From the NCBI GenBank assembly GCA_025617745.1, contig CM046858.1, positions 30,828,534-30,892,533 of the forward strand: a DNA stretch of 64,000 nucleotides, read 5' to 3'. Below, one piece after another: positions 45,313 through 57,553 of the stretch. The notes under the pieces were generated by a model that worked only from the letters and a program-made list of their open reading frames with translations, was not told where the DNA came from and did not search any database. Both the position numbers and the translations under genes were made by a program. Position 1 is the stretch's first letter. Each line of letters opens with the position of its first letter. Source of the DNA: Heliocidaris erythrogramma. Its lineage: Eukaryota > Echinodermata > Echinoidea > Camarodonta > Echinometridae.

Positions 45313-45658
45313 TAGGGGTGGGAGTTTCGGGTATTTTTTCAATTCGGGAACCCGACGATTTTTCGGGCGGGTTCCCAGTTACCCGAAAATCATAAACACA
45401 AATTACAAGCTTATAATTACCCTTAAGAAGCTATTAACACTGGGAAAAACTCGAAAGTGCATCACTGCAGTGGGGCGCTACATGGATATTTACATGTAGA
45501 TATTGAATGGCTGGTCGACGTTATCTACCGCCTTGTCATGTTACATACATGAGTAATCATTAAATACTTATTTTCGGGAAACGGGCATGTAATATTTTGA
45601 CCCGGGACCCGAGGCTCTCGGGCGGGACCCGGGTACCCGGTTTTTAGTCCCAGCACTA
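45313..45658 (+). mobile_element. hAT-type MITE
   Basis: Ends TAGGGGTGGGA and TCCCAGCACTA (9 of 11 paired). Flanks GCCCCAAC (45305-45312) and GCCCAAAC (45659-45666) form an 8-bp duplication with one change. The inside is rich in CGGGTACCCG-type words. Confidence 0.65.
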
Positions 45659-45785
45659 GCCCAAACTTTTTCTCTTTTCTCCTCTTTCATTATTTTCCCA
45701 TTTGATTTGCAGGGCACGTGCCGCATACTTTGTACTAGTCACGCCCCTGTTTTTGTTTTGTTTTTCAATATTTTGCCCCATTATA

Positions 45786-47505
45786 ACTAGAAATGTGCAT
45801 TGCTGGTGCCGCGCAATGCGAAATGTATCCCCCGGCACTGGCAGCGATTTGAAGGAGGGACAAAGACCCTCCCCCATCCCCTCCCTCAAACAAAAGAATG
45901 GTGTAGAAATTGCCGCCAGTGGCCCGGAATATTGTCAACACTAGGAGCAGCATTACCAAAACGATTTGTGCAGATTAGAGTATAATGCATTTTTATAGAA
46001 AATTCAGAAGAAATGTGACCTCAGAGCGCACATAAGCCATCCACTAAAATATGACCTTTGATCCTATGAAAGACGGAACACTAGAGGCAGCATCACCAAA
46101 CAGTAAAGATGTGTAGATTATACCAAGATACATCTCCATACAAAATTTGAAAGAAATCCATCAAGAAATGTGGCCTGCAGAGTGCACTCACGCCATGCCC
46201 TGAAGTATGACCTTTGACCCTATAAAAGACGGAACACTGGTGGCAGCATCACCAAAAACTATAGGTTTTTAGATTACACCAAGAGACACCTTCATGCAAA
46301 ATTTGAACGAAATCTGTCAAGAAATACAGAAGTATGAGTGCAAGAAATGGAAAAATGACCTTTGACCCTATAAAGGACGGAACAATGAGGGCAGCATCAC
46401 CAAAAATTAAATATGTGTAGATTATACCAAGATACATCTCCATACAAAATTTGAATGAAATCCGTCAAGAAATGCAGAAGAGTGCACAAAAGGGACAAAT
46501 GAGCTTTGACCCTATAAAGGACGGAACAATGAGGGTAGCATCACCAAACAGTAAAGATGTGTAGATTATACCAAGATACATCTCCATACAAAATTTGAAA
46601 GAAATCCATCAAGAAATGTGGCCTGCAGAGTGCACTCACGCCATCCCTTGAAGTATGACCTTTGACCCTATAAAAGACGGGACACTGGTGGCAGCATCAC
46701 CAAAAAGTACAGGTTTTTAGATTACACCAAGGGACACCTTCATGCAAAATTTGAACGAAATCCGTCGAGAAATGCAGAAGAGTGCAAGAAATGGAAAAAT
46801 GACATTTGACCCTATAAAGGACGGAACAATGAGGGCAGCATCACCAAAAATTAAACATGTGTAGATTATACCAATATACATCTCCATACAAAATTTGAAC
46901 AAAATCCGTTGAGAAATGTGGCCTGCAGAGTGCACTCACGCCATGCCCTGAAGTATGACCTTTGACCCTATAAAAGACGGAACACTGGTGGCAGCATCAC
47001 CAAACACTATAGGTTTTTAAATTACACCAAGAGACACCTTCATGCAAAATTTGAACGAAATCCGTTGAGAAATGTGACCGCCAGAGCGCACACAAGAGTA
47101 CACACAAGACATCTATCAAAATATGACCTTTGACCCTATAAAAGACGGAACACTGGGGGCAGCATCACCAAAATCTAGAGGGTTCCAGATTTTACCAAGA
47201 GACACCTTCATACAAAATTTGAACAAAATCCGTTGAGAAATGTGACCGCTAGAGCGCACACAAACTATCCCAAAAAATATGGCCTTTTACCCTATGAAAG
47301 ATGGAACACTGGGGGCAGCATCACCAGAACTATAGGGTTCCAGATTTTACCAAGATACACGTCCACAGGAAGTCTGAAAGAAATTCGTCGAGAAATGTGA
47401 CCGCTAGAGCGCACACAAGAATGTGACGTGACGTGACGCGGCAGCGGCGGCGGCGAAACGCTGCTGAATCCAAAGTATCCTCCGGCATACTGCCGGGGGA
47501 TACAA
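45786..47505 (+). mobile_element. Element A2
   Basis: Starts ACTAGAAATGTGCATTGC and ends TGCCGGGGGATACAA. TTATA lies on both sides (45781-45785, 47506-47510), a perfect 5-bp duplication. Array of about 150-bp units alternating two unit types (GCAGAGTGCACTCACGCC and GAGTGCAAGAAATGG). Near the end is a GGCAGCGGCGGCGGCG run. It lacks both insertions found in A1. Confidence 0.9.
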
Positions 47506-47510
47506 TTATA

Positions 47511-49778
47511 TTAAAGCATATAAAATCGCATTTTCAAATGTTCTGCATAAATTATTTTGAAAGAAATATCAACTTTCGGTGGCCTTCCTAAATTTCCTTG
47601 ATTATTTCTCACTTGTTCCGTCAGTGTTGTGCCCCTATTTGAGAAAGAAGTGAGAAAAGGGACTTTTATCAATCTTCAATATTTGGGTCTTGGCCTAGAT
47701 CGCACTGGTCTTTTGCGAATTTTCCTTGGTACATCGAATAAGAATTGACGTTATTGCAGCTTAAAAATACAAAAAAAAATCACTTTGCTCCCTCGCTCAG
47801 GGGGAGGGGGGGTAGGGGCAACATCGTTGTTTGTCCCGATGTAGGAGGAGAATAATGTTCGCCGGTGGGTCGCCACTGAATATTTTTGTTCTGCCCACAG
47901 CACCCCCACTCAAAAAAGGGGGAAATCATTCCTATGCATGTGGCTGAGCGAGATACTGTTCAAGATGCTATTCCATGTATTTGGTACGGTGCATCACGTG
48001 GACCACGTTAGCTTTTCTTAATGTCTGATACACATGTCAAACCAAACTATTAAAGGTGAAAATTGTGTTATTTCTACGTTTAAAAATATACCCCTTTCAC
48101 GCCTTAGACTCCTTCGTCGCTTCACTCCCTAAGAAAGGTCCACTAATTTTTAGTTTGAATCCCCCTCATCCCAGTTACTGGCCCGATACATTGTATACAG
48201 GTTCACACACGAATTGATAAATGTTAAATTAGGCTAGGCCGACTTTAAATAGCCGAACCAAATTTTAAAAACTACAATGAAGTGTAGTGAACAACAAAAA
48301 AAGAGGAGTAAGTCTGACGTGAATTTTCATGAATCAATATAGATATTACAGAAGAAATACATCATTACATAATCAATTGCCCCCTCCGAGCTCCCCTCCC
48401 TCGCCTACTAATATTGAGTAACAACTCTGACATTAACATGTCAGATATTTTATTTATTTTCTGGGGGGAGGTTGAGGTGCTTTGTAGTCTAGTCTTATCT
48501 TCAGGGGTGACTGAGTGCCTTCCAAAATGGGGGAGGGGCGCCAAGAAAACAGGGCACTTACAAGAGATTATAATGGGCACTTACGAGAATGGAAAATGGA
48601 CACTGTCTTATTTCAAAGGAAATTGGGAACTTGTCGACTGAAAATGGACACGTGACAAAATGAACAAGGCGCTTATCAGAGATCAAAAGGGGAAGGGGCA
48701 CTTTTAAATTCACTTCAATGTCATGCTTTCTTCTTTCTTCTTCTTTAGCGAGTTCTTCTTTCTGTATGATTTTATCTTTTTCTCCTCCTTCTTTTGAAGG
48801 GACTTAAGTCCATTTTGGACTTTTCTTCATTTTGGGGGGCTAAATATCACCCTAAATTCAGATAATTACATGTACCGGTATGTACAGAGAACTTAATTAT
48901 ACTCCTATGTTTAAAAAAAAACAAACAAAAACAATCGTTATATGCCATGATTTATCATTGTGCAAAAAACATATTCACTTTGTATATACAGCCTTATAAC
49001 TGGAATTGACACACCACAACATTTACTATGCATGCTTTGATTCCTAATTTTAAATTATTTAACCCACTTTTCTATCTGCAGCTTGGTGGTACACTGATTT
49101 ACAATTTATACGATTAATGCAACTTGGTATTATACTTTCATGTTTATGCTTCTCAGCCTTCCGCTATGCATGTAGCCTGTATCTAGTTTAATTTTAAATC
49201 ATTTTGTTTACTTGCATTGCAGTTTTTGAAATCAATGTGCATCTAAGAGTTATGTTACATGTAATAATTTTCTTCACAATGTACAAATATGATTTAACCT
49301 TTGGAACTATGTACAGTGCGTCCCAGCAAAAAAGTTTACAGTTCGAAAAAGTCTCCCCATATAAAGGTTTCACAATATTTTAAGGAGATTGTCATACCTG
49401 TGGACAGCTTAGGATCTCTTCTATCAAATGACACCTAAATATCTAGATTAATATTCTACGCTCGAGTGCGCAAAAGCCAAGTTTGTCAAAGGGTGCAAAA
49501 TCCAGACTTGACAAGAATTGATATTGCATCTGTCAGGTATCAGCCAAGCTGAGTCATGAATAGGCTTATAAATTTCCATTTTCTGATCAATAAAAGACAA
49601 TTTATGAGATAAGAAGCTTTGTTCTATTTATATCCTTACACATTCCATCAACATATTATATATTTTGAGTGAGCAATTAACTACTTTGTTGAGTGGTTCA
49701 AAGTGTTACTTTGGGTGAGTCTTTTAATTTCACCTGCTTACTCACTCAACCATACGGTTTTGATGGGATATATCACAT
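47511..49778. other. Gene-free DNA
   Basis: Two short frames overlap at 48365-48641 on opposite strands, with no recognisable features. TACAGTGCGTCCCAGCAAAA at about 49312 looks like the start of a DNA transposon end, but no partner end was found. Confidence 0.45.
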
Positions 49779-49782
49779 ACAC

Positions 49783-49971
49783 AGGCCCGTAGCCAGAGGG
49801 GGGTCGGAGGGGTCGGACGACCCCCCTTTCTTGGGCTGAGGTCCGCTTTTTCATGAAAAAAAAAACACACACACACCTTTAATCTTTGTTACCAGATTGA
49901 CACAACCCCTAAATGCAGAAAGCATCTAGATTTTAACATTTTCCGGGGGGAGCATGCCCCCGGACCCCTAG
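49783..49971. repeat. CAGGCCCGTAGCCAG repeat end
   Basis: CAGGCCCGTAGCCAGAGGGG at about 49783, and CCGGGGGGAGCATGCCCCCG near 49944, form the outline of a widespread animal DNA-transposon end with a palindromic G/C block. No target duplication found. Confidence 0.35.
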
Positions 49972-50815
49972 CAAGCTTTATGTTATTTCATTCCTGATAT
50001 TCTAAAGAGTAAGTCTGAAAAAAAATCATCAAAATTCGAGCAAGAACAATGCCATTTTTACAAGAAACGGTGATCATGTCATTTCAACATTGAAAAAACA
50101 ATGGTGCCTATGCATGTCTGCGCACAAATTCATTTTATGGCTAGAGTGCCCAAGTCTGCGCAGTGCCCATGTCTGCGCACACGCGTAACTGCGCGATTCT
50201 AATAAGACAAAACACACAAAGAACACAAACTTTTCATCTTTATCAAAGCGATGGATATTCATGCAAAAAAACGAGTCAAAATATTGAAAAAAGGTCTTAT
50301 TTCACGCATTTTATTCACAAGCCTCAAAATTCCTGAACTGCGTGTAAAATGAATGAGTGCGCAGACATGGGCACCATACTTTTTTCAATGTTGAAATGAC
50401 ACGGCCGCCGTTTCTTGCCGTAAATGGCATTGTTCTTGCTCTAATTTTGATGAGAATTTTTGCAAACTTACTCTTTAGAATATCAGGAATAATATAAAAT
50501 TAAGCTTTAGAGGAATATTACAGAAATTTGTGTGAATTTCAGGTCAAAACTTATAAGTGCGCAGACATAGGGCTCCCCATCATACACGCAGTTCGGGAAT
50601 TTTGACGTGAAAAACAACATTTTGAGGCTTGTGAATAAAATGTCTGAAATAGGACCGGTCGTTTTTTCCATTTTGACTCGTCTTTTGCATGAATACCTAT
50701 CGCTATGATAAAGATGAAATTAAAAGTTTGTGTTCGTTGCGTGTTTTGTTTTATTACAAATATTAGAATCGCGCAGTAGTTACGCGTGTGCGCAGACATG
50801 GGCACTGCGGCATAC
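49972..50815. mobile_element. Element B1: compound palindrome X'-Y-X-Y'
   Basis: Segment X (about 50365-50512, with GGCATTGTTCTTGCTC) has an inverted copy at 49972-50120. Segment Y (about 50160-50365, with GCGCACACGCGTAACTGCGC) has an inverted copy at 50557-50812. GCGCAGACATGGG words mark the joints. No coding function. Confidence 0.75.
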
Positions 50816-51110
50816 TAGACAAATTAAAACTTATAGACGGAAAGGTAGCACCCGCGGATTGCCTCATTTGCATATAAGCTGTAGCGTCACCATGCGTCAC
50901 CATTCTAAAGCGTATTCCCCATTTGGTAACATTTCATTTTCCCGAAGCCCCCGATACCCCTAAAATATCGAAAAGTATCGAGAAACACCTTATGCATTCT
51001 TCATTTTTGTTTTGCATACTCCGATTTATCTAACTTTGATTGGACCGGACCTTATGAATATGAATGTTCTTCAAAAGGAACGATTTGACCTCTTTTCGTC
51101 ACTTCCCCTG
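50816..51110. other. Spacer between B1 and the DIRS-type fossil
   Basis: Nothing recognised. Confidence 0.4.
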
Positions 51111-51116
51111 TGAATT

Positions 51117-52850
51117 TCACGTCACCTGCACAAAGTAAAAAAGTTGTGGAAAGTTCAGAGGTGAGTAATCAATCACCTGGTCCGAACAATGGCCGCCCCA
51201 CCCCAGCAGGGAGGCATCCGTCGAGATGGTGACTGACGGAAGGGGCGTGCGGAGAGACTTGCCCTGAAGAAGGAACGACTCTTTCGACCAGGGGATAAGC
51301 AGGCGTTTGATTTCCTCGGTGAGAGGAATCCACACCTTGAGCGAGTCTACACTGGGCTTGAAAAACTTCAGAAGATGAAGTTGGAAAGGCCTCATATGAA
51401 GCCGACAGTCTTTGAGGACATCCACAAGGCTCGATAAGTGGCCCAAGAACTGGAGCCATCGGCCTGCCCGAACTCGACGTAAGAGACGAAGAGATCGAGC
51501 TAGTAAGACAATTGCCTGAACTCTCTCCCGACTGGGGCCGCCAAGTTGGTTCACGATGTCTATTTCCGCACCCAGGTAAATGGGTCTGCGGGTAGGAGTC
51601 AACTCCGACTTGTCCCAGTTGACTATGAATCCTACTTCTTGTGTAGTACGGAGAAGTAGGTCCATGTGTGACTGAAGGACGGACACAGAGTTCGCCACCA
51701 TGAGCCAGTCGTCCAGGTAAGTGAAAAGTCTCAGACCGCGATAGAGGAAAGCGGCTAGGGCAGAGACTACTCGAGTAAAAACTTGAGGAGCCGGTTTCAG
51801 GCCGAAAGGTAAGGCCTTGAACCGGAAGGTTTCGCCTTGAAAGGAGAAACCTAGAAGGTCCCTTGAAGAAGGGTGTATCGGTATGTGAAAGTAAGCATCT
51901 TTCAAGTCTACCGAAATGGCCACATCTGACGATCTGATCGCCGGAAGAATCGAGGCCAAGGTTTCCATGCGGAAACGCTCTCTTGGTATGAAGGTATTTA
52001 TGACCTTCATATTCAAGATCATTCTGAGCTTCCCCGAGCGTTTGGGAATTATAAAGATAGGGGAGAGACACAGATGGGGGTGGTCTCTTACCCTTTCGAT
52101 TGCGCCCTTTTCCAGCAGCTCTTGAATCTCGGTGGAGATGTGCTCTAAAAAGGGGGGCGATAGTGTAGGAGGGTTGCGGCGGATGGCTCTGTGTGGGAGG
52201 GGCTCTGCGAGTCTTATGCAGAAGCCTCCTCGCACGATGGAGAGCACGAATTTGTCGTCGGTAATTTCTTCCCAGGCGGGAAGAAAGTACTGAAGACGGT
52301 CGCCAACCCTCTCCTCCAACGCTTGGGGCGCACCCTCAAACTCGCCGCGAATCGCGGGCCGAACCACGTCCCCGACCGCGACTTCGATGCCTTCTCCTAC
52401 CTCGAGGAGAAGGCTCAGCCCTGGCCCCCTGTGTGCGTGGGGCACTGGGCTGGACTTGCGGTGCACGAGTGGCTTGATAGCTGGAAGTGCCACCGCGCCT
52501 AGGAGGTGGAAAATTAGCCTGGGCCTGCGGCTTAGGAGCCGAGGCGTTTCAGAAGTTCCGTCGCCTGCTTGCGTGAATCAACCTCAAGTTGAATCACATC
52601 AGACACCTTACCTCCAAAGAGGTGTTGGCCGGAGTGCGGAACACTGGCCAGGAGGGCAGGTATGTCCGCCTCCGCAATGCCCAGAGAGGAAAGTGCAAGT
52701 TTCGTCCTGGCATTGGTGGCTAATGCTGTCGTCACAGACAGTTCCGACCACAACGAGCCTGTCAAGGACAAGAGGGCTTCGTCTAGCAACAGGATGTCCG
52801 AGTCGGCTCCTAGCGCATCATTAGAATGGCGGAAGAGGAGTTTTAAAGTT
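51117..52850 (-). mobile_element. DIRS-type retrotransposon fossil (RT, RNase H start, end of first gene)
   Basis: The minus strand carries reverse transcriptase motifs: LSPIFIIPKRSGKLRMILN, VDLKDAYFHIPIH, FGLKPAPQVFTRV and the catalytic box FTYLDDWLMV. They are followed by the RNase H opening VTISTDASLLGWGG. This set is typical of the DIRS group of tyrosine-recombinase retrotransposons. A gag-like piece precedes it on the same strand (about 52532-52789). No recombinase gene and no terminal repeats are seen. The copy is incomplete and broken, with one long open part. That long part suggests moderate rather than great age. Confidence 0.85.
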
Positions 52851-53083
52851 CTTCAATTATATCTTAACCATCTTACCCACCCCCTCCCCATTTCAAATGC
52901 TGCAGTCACATGCAGCCATTTTGTGTAGTAGCTTGTTATTGTGAGGAGGTCTTCCTGTTCTATGTGGCCTAGTGACATTACATGGCCCAGTGACATTACA
53001 TGGCCCCTGATGAAATAAAGATAAGCACTGCCAGAGCCACTTGGCCTCTCCTTTATTAAATGTTCTCACCATGTATAACAAAT
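52851..53083. other. Spacer with a short GTGACATTACATGGCCC duplication
   Basis: About two and a half copies of an 18-bp word at about 52965-53010. No gene. Confidence 0.6.
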
Positions 53084-53088
53084 TAATA

Positions 53089-54653
53089 ACTAGAAATGTG
53101 CATTGCTGGGGCCGCGCAATGCTAAATGTATCCCCCGGCACTGGCAGCGATTTGAAGGAGGGACAAAGACCCTCCCCCATCCCCTCCCTCAAACAAAAGG
53201 ATGGTGTAGAAATTAGATGTGTAGGTTTCACTAAGACACATCTTCATATAAAATTTGAAAGAAATGTGTTGAGAGATATACCAAGATACATCTCCATACA
53301 AAATTTGAAAGAAATCCGTTGAGAAATGTGGCCTGCAGAGTGCACTCACGCCATGCCCTGAAGTATGACCTTTGACCCTATAAAAGACGGAACACTGGTG
53401 GCAGCATCACCAAAAACTATAGGTTTTTAGATTACACCAAGAGACACCTTCATGCAAAATTTGAACGAAATCTGTCAAGAAATGCAGAAGTATGAGTGCA
53501 AGAAATGGAAAAATGACCTTTGACCCTATAAAGGACGGAACAATGAGGGCAGCATCACCAAAAATTAAATATGTGTAGATTATACCAAGAGACACCTTCA
53601 TGCAAAATTTGAACGAAATCCGTCAAGAAATGCAGAAGAGTGCAAGAAATGGAAAAATGACCTTTGACCCTATAAAGGACGGAACAATGAGGGCAGCATC
53701 ACCAAACAGTAAAGATGTGTAGATTATACCAAGATACATCTCCATACAGAATTTGAAAGAAATCCATCAAGAAATGTGGCCTGCAGAGTGCACTCACGCC
53801 ATTCCCTGAAATATGACCTTTGACCCTATAAAAGACGGAACACTGGTGGCAGCATCACCAAAAACTATAGGTTTTTAGAATACACCAAGAAACACCTTCA
53901 TGCGAAATTTGAACGAAATCCGTCAAGAAATGCAGAAGTAAGAGTGCAAGAAATGGAAAAATGACCTTTGACCCTATAAAGGACGGAACAATGAGGGCAG
54001 CATCACCAAAAATTAAATGTGTACATTATACCAAGATACATCTCCATACAAAATTTGAACAAAATCCGTTGAGAAATGTGGCCTGCAGAGTGCACTCACG
54101 CCATGCCCTGAAGTATGACCTTTGACCCTATAAAAGACGGAACACTGGTGGCAGCATCACCAAACACTATAGGTTTTTAAATTACACCAAGAGACACCTT
54201 CATGCAAAATTTGAACGAAATCCGTTGAGAAATGTGACCGCCAGAGCGCACACAAGAGTACACACAAGACATCTATCAAAATATGACCTTTGACCCTATA
54301 AAAGACGGAACACTGGGGGCAGCATCACCAAAATCTAGAGGGTTCCAGATTTTACCAAGAGACACCTTCATACAAAATTTGAACAAAATCCGTTGAGAAA
54401 TGTGACCGCTAGAGCGCACACAAACTATCCCCAAAAATATGGCCTTTTACCCTATAAAAGACGGAACACTGGGGGCAGCATCACCAGAAACTATAGGGGT
54501 CCAGATTTTACCAAGATACACGTCCACAGGAAGTCTGAAAAAAATTCGTCGAGAAATGTGACCGCTAGAGCGCACACAAGAATGTGACGCGGCGGCGGCG
54601 GCGAAACGCTGCTGAATCCAAAGTATCCTCCGGCATACTGCCGGGGGATACAA
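53089..54653 (+). mobile_element. Element A3
   Basis: Same termini as A2. TAATA lies on both sides (53084-53088 and 54654-54658), a perfect 5-bp duplication with a different target. Its array follows the same unit order as A2 over most of its length, and the last 600 bp are nearly identical to A2. Confidence 0.9.
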
Positions 54654-54658
54654 TAATA

Positions 54659-55465
54659 ATTAACTGATTCTATGAATTTGTGCTAATTGAATTATTATTC
54701 TATTATTGATCTACAGAGAAAATCCATACTATTCAACACTTTATTTCAGGGATGCCAGTTTTCAGACAAAAGTAGGAATTCCTACCTTTTCAACATAATT
54801 TTAGCCATATAAAACCACTTTTTATGCACACAAGGGCCCATTCTAGATCATTTTTCCCACTTTTTTATCACGTCTAATTGGCATCTCTGTTATTTAGATT
54901 AAAACTATAGAGTAGATCTCTGTGTGTGTTTCTCCCCCCTTTTTTTAGTTACACTTTTAATACTATTAATATGCAATAAACATGTACCAACTAAAAGGAA
55001 GATGAATCATATAATTTATATTTCTTAGAACTGTCAAAAAGACTCACATTATCTTTGTTTTTCAAGAGTGACATGGTGTGCGTATTGAACATGGAAATTA
55101 GATGGTCATTTATTTCTTTTAATTATTATTTCTTCTTTTGTAGGGTGTAGTGGTAAAAAAGTTAATAGTATCAATTTCTCCGGTGTAAATTCAAATAATT
55201 TACCTCTTGAATAGGGATTGAAATTAATAATGTATGATTCATTTAGATTGAAATTCATTTTTTTAATGCATGTACATATTTGTACTACTGTCAAGAAGAC
55301 AATGATATTATTTGACCTTGACAAGTCAGCTGTAATGGAACTCTTGAAAGAGTATGACTACAGATAAATTATGGGGGGTTTTTTTAAGGAAAAAGAATTA
55401 AACGTATATTTAAGAAGTAAGACAATGTCTAAACATCTCTAAAGACTGTTCTCATTTCTGCATGT
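54659..55465. other. Gene-free AT-rich DNA
   Basis: Nothing recognised. Confidence 0.5.
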
Positions 55466-56282
55466 GATGACATAAATCGACCATTTTGTTGAATTATTTA
55501 ATTTTTTTTTTAGGGCTGTACCCTGGGTTACCAAAAAGTGGGAAATTCTTTTGGTGTGATTTTTTCAACATTAAATTTTGTCCCATGTTCTTGTAAAAAA
55601 TCCTATAAGTCATGTATTTTTGAGAATTTTTGAGTAATTATTCCATTATTATTGTCTATTTCTTCGATTTGAGAGAGGGCTTGGGCCAGCAGGGTCATAA
55701 TAACACCATCAGCCTGCTCCTTGTCTTCCCCGTCACTCGCCTTCCTAAAAACCGCTAGCATCATGACCATGTACCAGCGGCTTGCTCGTCCCCCAACTTC
55801 TGTATTGCACGATATCGTGCTCTTTCAACTTTCTCGGTCCTTGAAATCTTCCGTCTTTTACGTCCTTTCCCTTACAGTAAATTTCCGTATCCACCATCAC
55901 CTTCCACCATTGTCAGCTATAAGTTTGACAGCTAAAATACAGTAACGATGAGGTGATGTTTTTTTTAGGAAGAAGTGAAACAAAATCAAGTTCTAAAGCC
56001 GCGGGAGCTAGCACTATAGCCACTGCCCTTGTGATGGCTAGCCATATAGAGATACATCTATGGGGCTAGCTAGCTACATGTAACTAGCTATACGAGCGCG
56101 AGCAGCAGTGCATGCACACCATGCATAATAACACTGCACTGTTAACATGCATTGGGAATGACTACGTACACGCGCGCACTGCATACATAACTGTGGGGTT
56201 GTACTCGAGTGGACGTGAGATGGCGCTACACAACGTGGTACACCGGGGTACAACGCTACCCCGGGGTACCGTGTGGTGCATC
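55466..56282. mobile_element. Element J2
   Basis: Second copy of J1, flanked by ATGT (55462-55465 and 56283-56286). It lacks the left GGTACCCTGGGGTACC palindrome and one of the right palindromic copies, so these subterminal repeats vary in number. The minus strand keeps EDKEQADGVIMTLLAQALSQ at about 55668-55742. Confidence 0.85.
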
Positions 56283-56469
56283 ATGTTGGAAAATATTCAT
56301 TAAAAAGTGAGAAAATCTAACTGTATTTCCGAATCGATGTGTGCAAATAATTGCACCTTAAATCTTTGATTGTAAGAAAGATAAATGTAATTGAAAATTT
56401 GCATGTGAACATGATAAAGGTCCTTTCACGTTACATCAATGACATGAACCATACGGGGGACGGGGGAAG

Positions 56470-56695
56470 GGGGGGTGAAATGAACCAGGACGTGAGAGAG
56501 AGAGAGATAAAAAAGCGAGTGGGAAGAAAAAAAGATGAAAATGGGGGGGGGGGTGAAATGAACCAGGACGTGAGAGAGAGAGAGATAAAAAAGAGAGAGG
56601 GAAGAAAAAAAGATGAGAAAAGGTGAAAGAGAAGATTTGATGAAAATGGGGGGGGGTGAAATGAACCAGGAGGTGAGAGAGAAATAACAAGATGA
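56470..56695. repeat. GA-rich tandem repeat, unit of about 85 bp
   Basis: Two to three copies of a unit with GAAATGAACCAGGACGTGAG, a GA run, AAGAAAAAAAGATGA and a G-run. Frames over it are low-complexity. Confidence 0.85.
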
Positions 56696-56720
56696 ATGCG
56701 ACTGCGTCTCCTATATAAAC

Positions 56721-57553
56721 ATGCCTCCGCCTAGATTCAGTTGATGGCTCAAACTGTTCTAGAAATATTTGATAACGAGGCTAAAAACCAGTAATTTCAT
56801 GTAATTTCATGTAAATTGACCTCTGTGACCTCTGTCCTTTGACCTACTTACCCCAAAATCTAATCAGTTCATCTTTCTATGGGGATGCATACTGGTACCA
56901 AGTTTGAAGTTCTCACCTCAGATAGTTCTTGAGATATCACGGTAACGGTGCTAAAAACCAAGAATTTCATGTAATTTCATGTAAATTGACCTCTGTGACC
57001 TCTGACCTCCTTACCCCAAAATCTAATCAGTTCATCTTCGTATAGGGAAACATACTAGTACCAAGTTTGAAGTTCTTATACCTCAAACAGTTCTTGAGAT
57101 ATCGCGGTAACGGTGCTAAAAACCAAAAAATTCATGTAATTTCATGTAAATTGACCTGTGACCTCTGACCTTTGACCTACTTACATGTACGCCAAAATCT
57201 AATCAGTTCATCTTCGTATAGGGAAACATAGTAGTACCAAGTTTGAAGTTCTTACCTCAAACAGTTCTTGAGATATTGCGGTAACGGTGCTAAAAACCAA
57301 GAATTTCATGTAATTTTATGTAAATTGACCTCGGTGACCTCTGACCTTTGACCTACTTACCCCAAAATCTAATCAGTTCATCTTCGTATGTGGATACATA
57401 CTAGTACCAAGTTTGGGGTTCCTACCTCAAATGATTCTTCAGATATCGCGGTAACGAGAAGTGGGACGGACGGACGCACGCACGCACGCACGCACGCACG
57501 GACAACCCGAAAACATAATGCCTCCGGCACCCACCTTCAGTGGGCGGAGGCAT
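56721..57553 (+). mobile_element. Element C2
   Basis: Starts ATGCCTCCGCC and ends GGCGGAGGCAT. It holds four to five units of about 150 bp with CCAAAATCTAATCAGTTCAT and AGTTCTTGAGATATCGCGG, then GGACGGACGCACGCACGC and CCGAAAACATAATGCCTCC before the right end. It is the only full, uninterrupted multi-unit copy of family C here. Confidence 0.85.

Noticed and set aside
48365-48641. Two opposite-strand frames of about 70-75 codons
   Set aside because: No protein-like features or homology recognised. They overlap each other on opposite strands.
53041-53322. Plus-strand 93-codon frame reading into A3
   Set aside because: It is composed of A-family repeat sequence. Matching frames occur in A2 at the same position.
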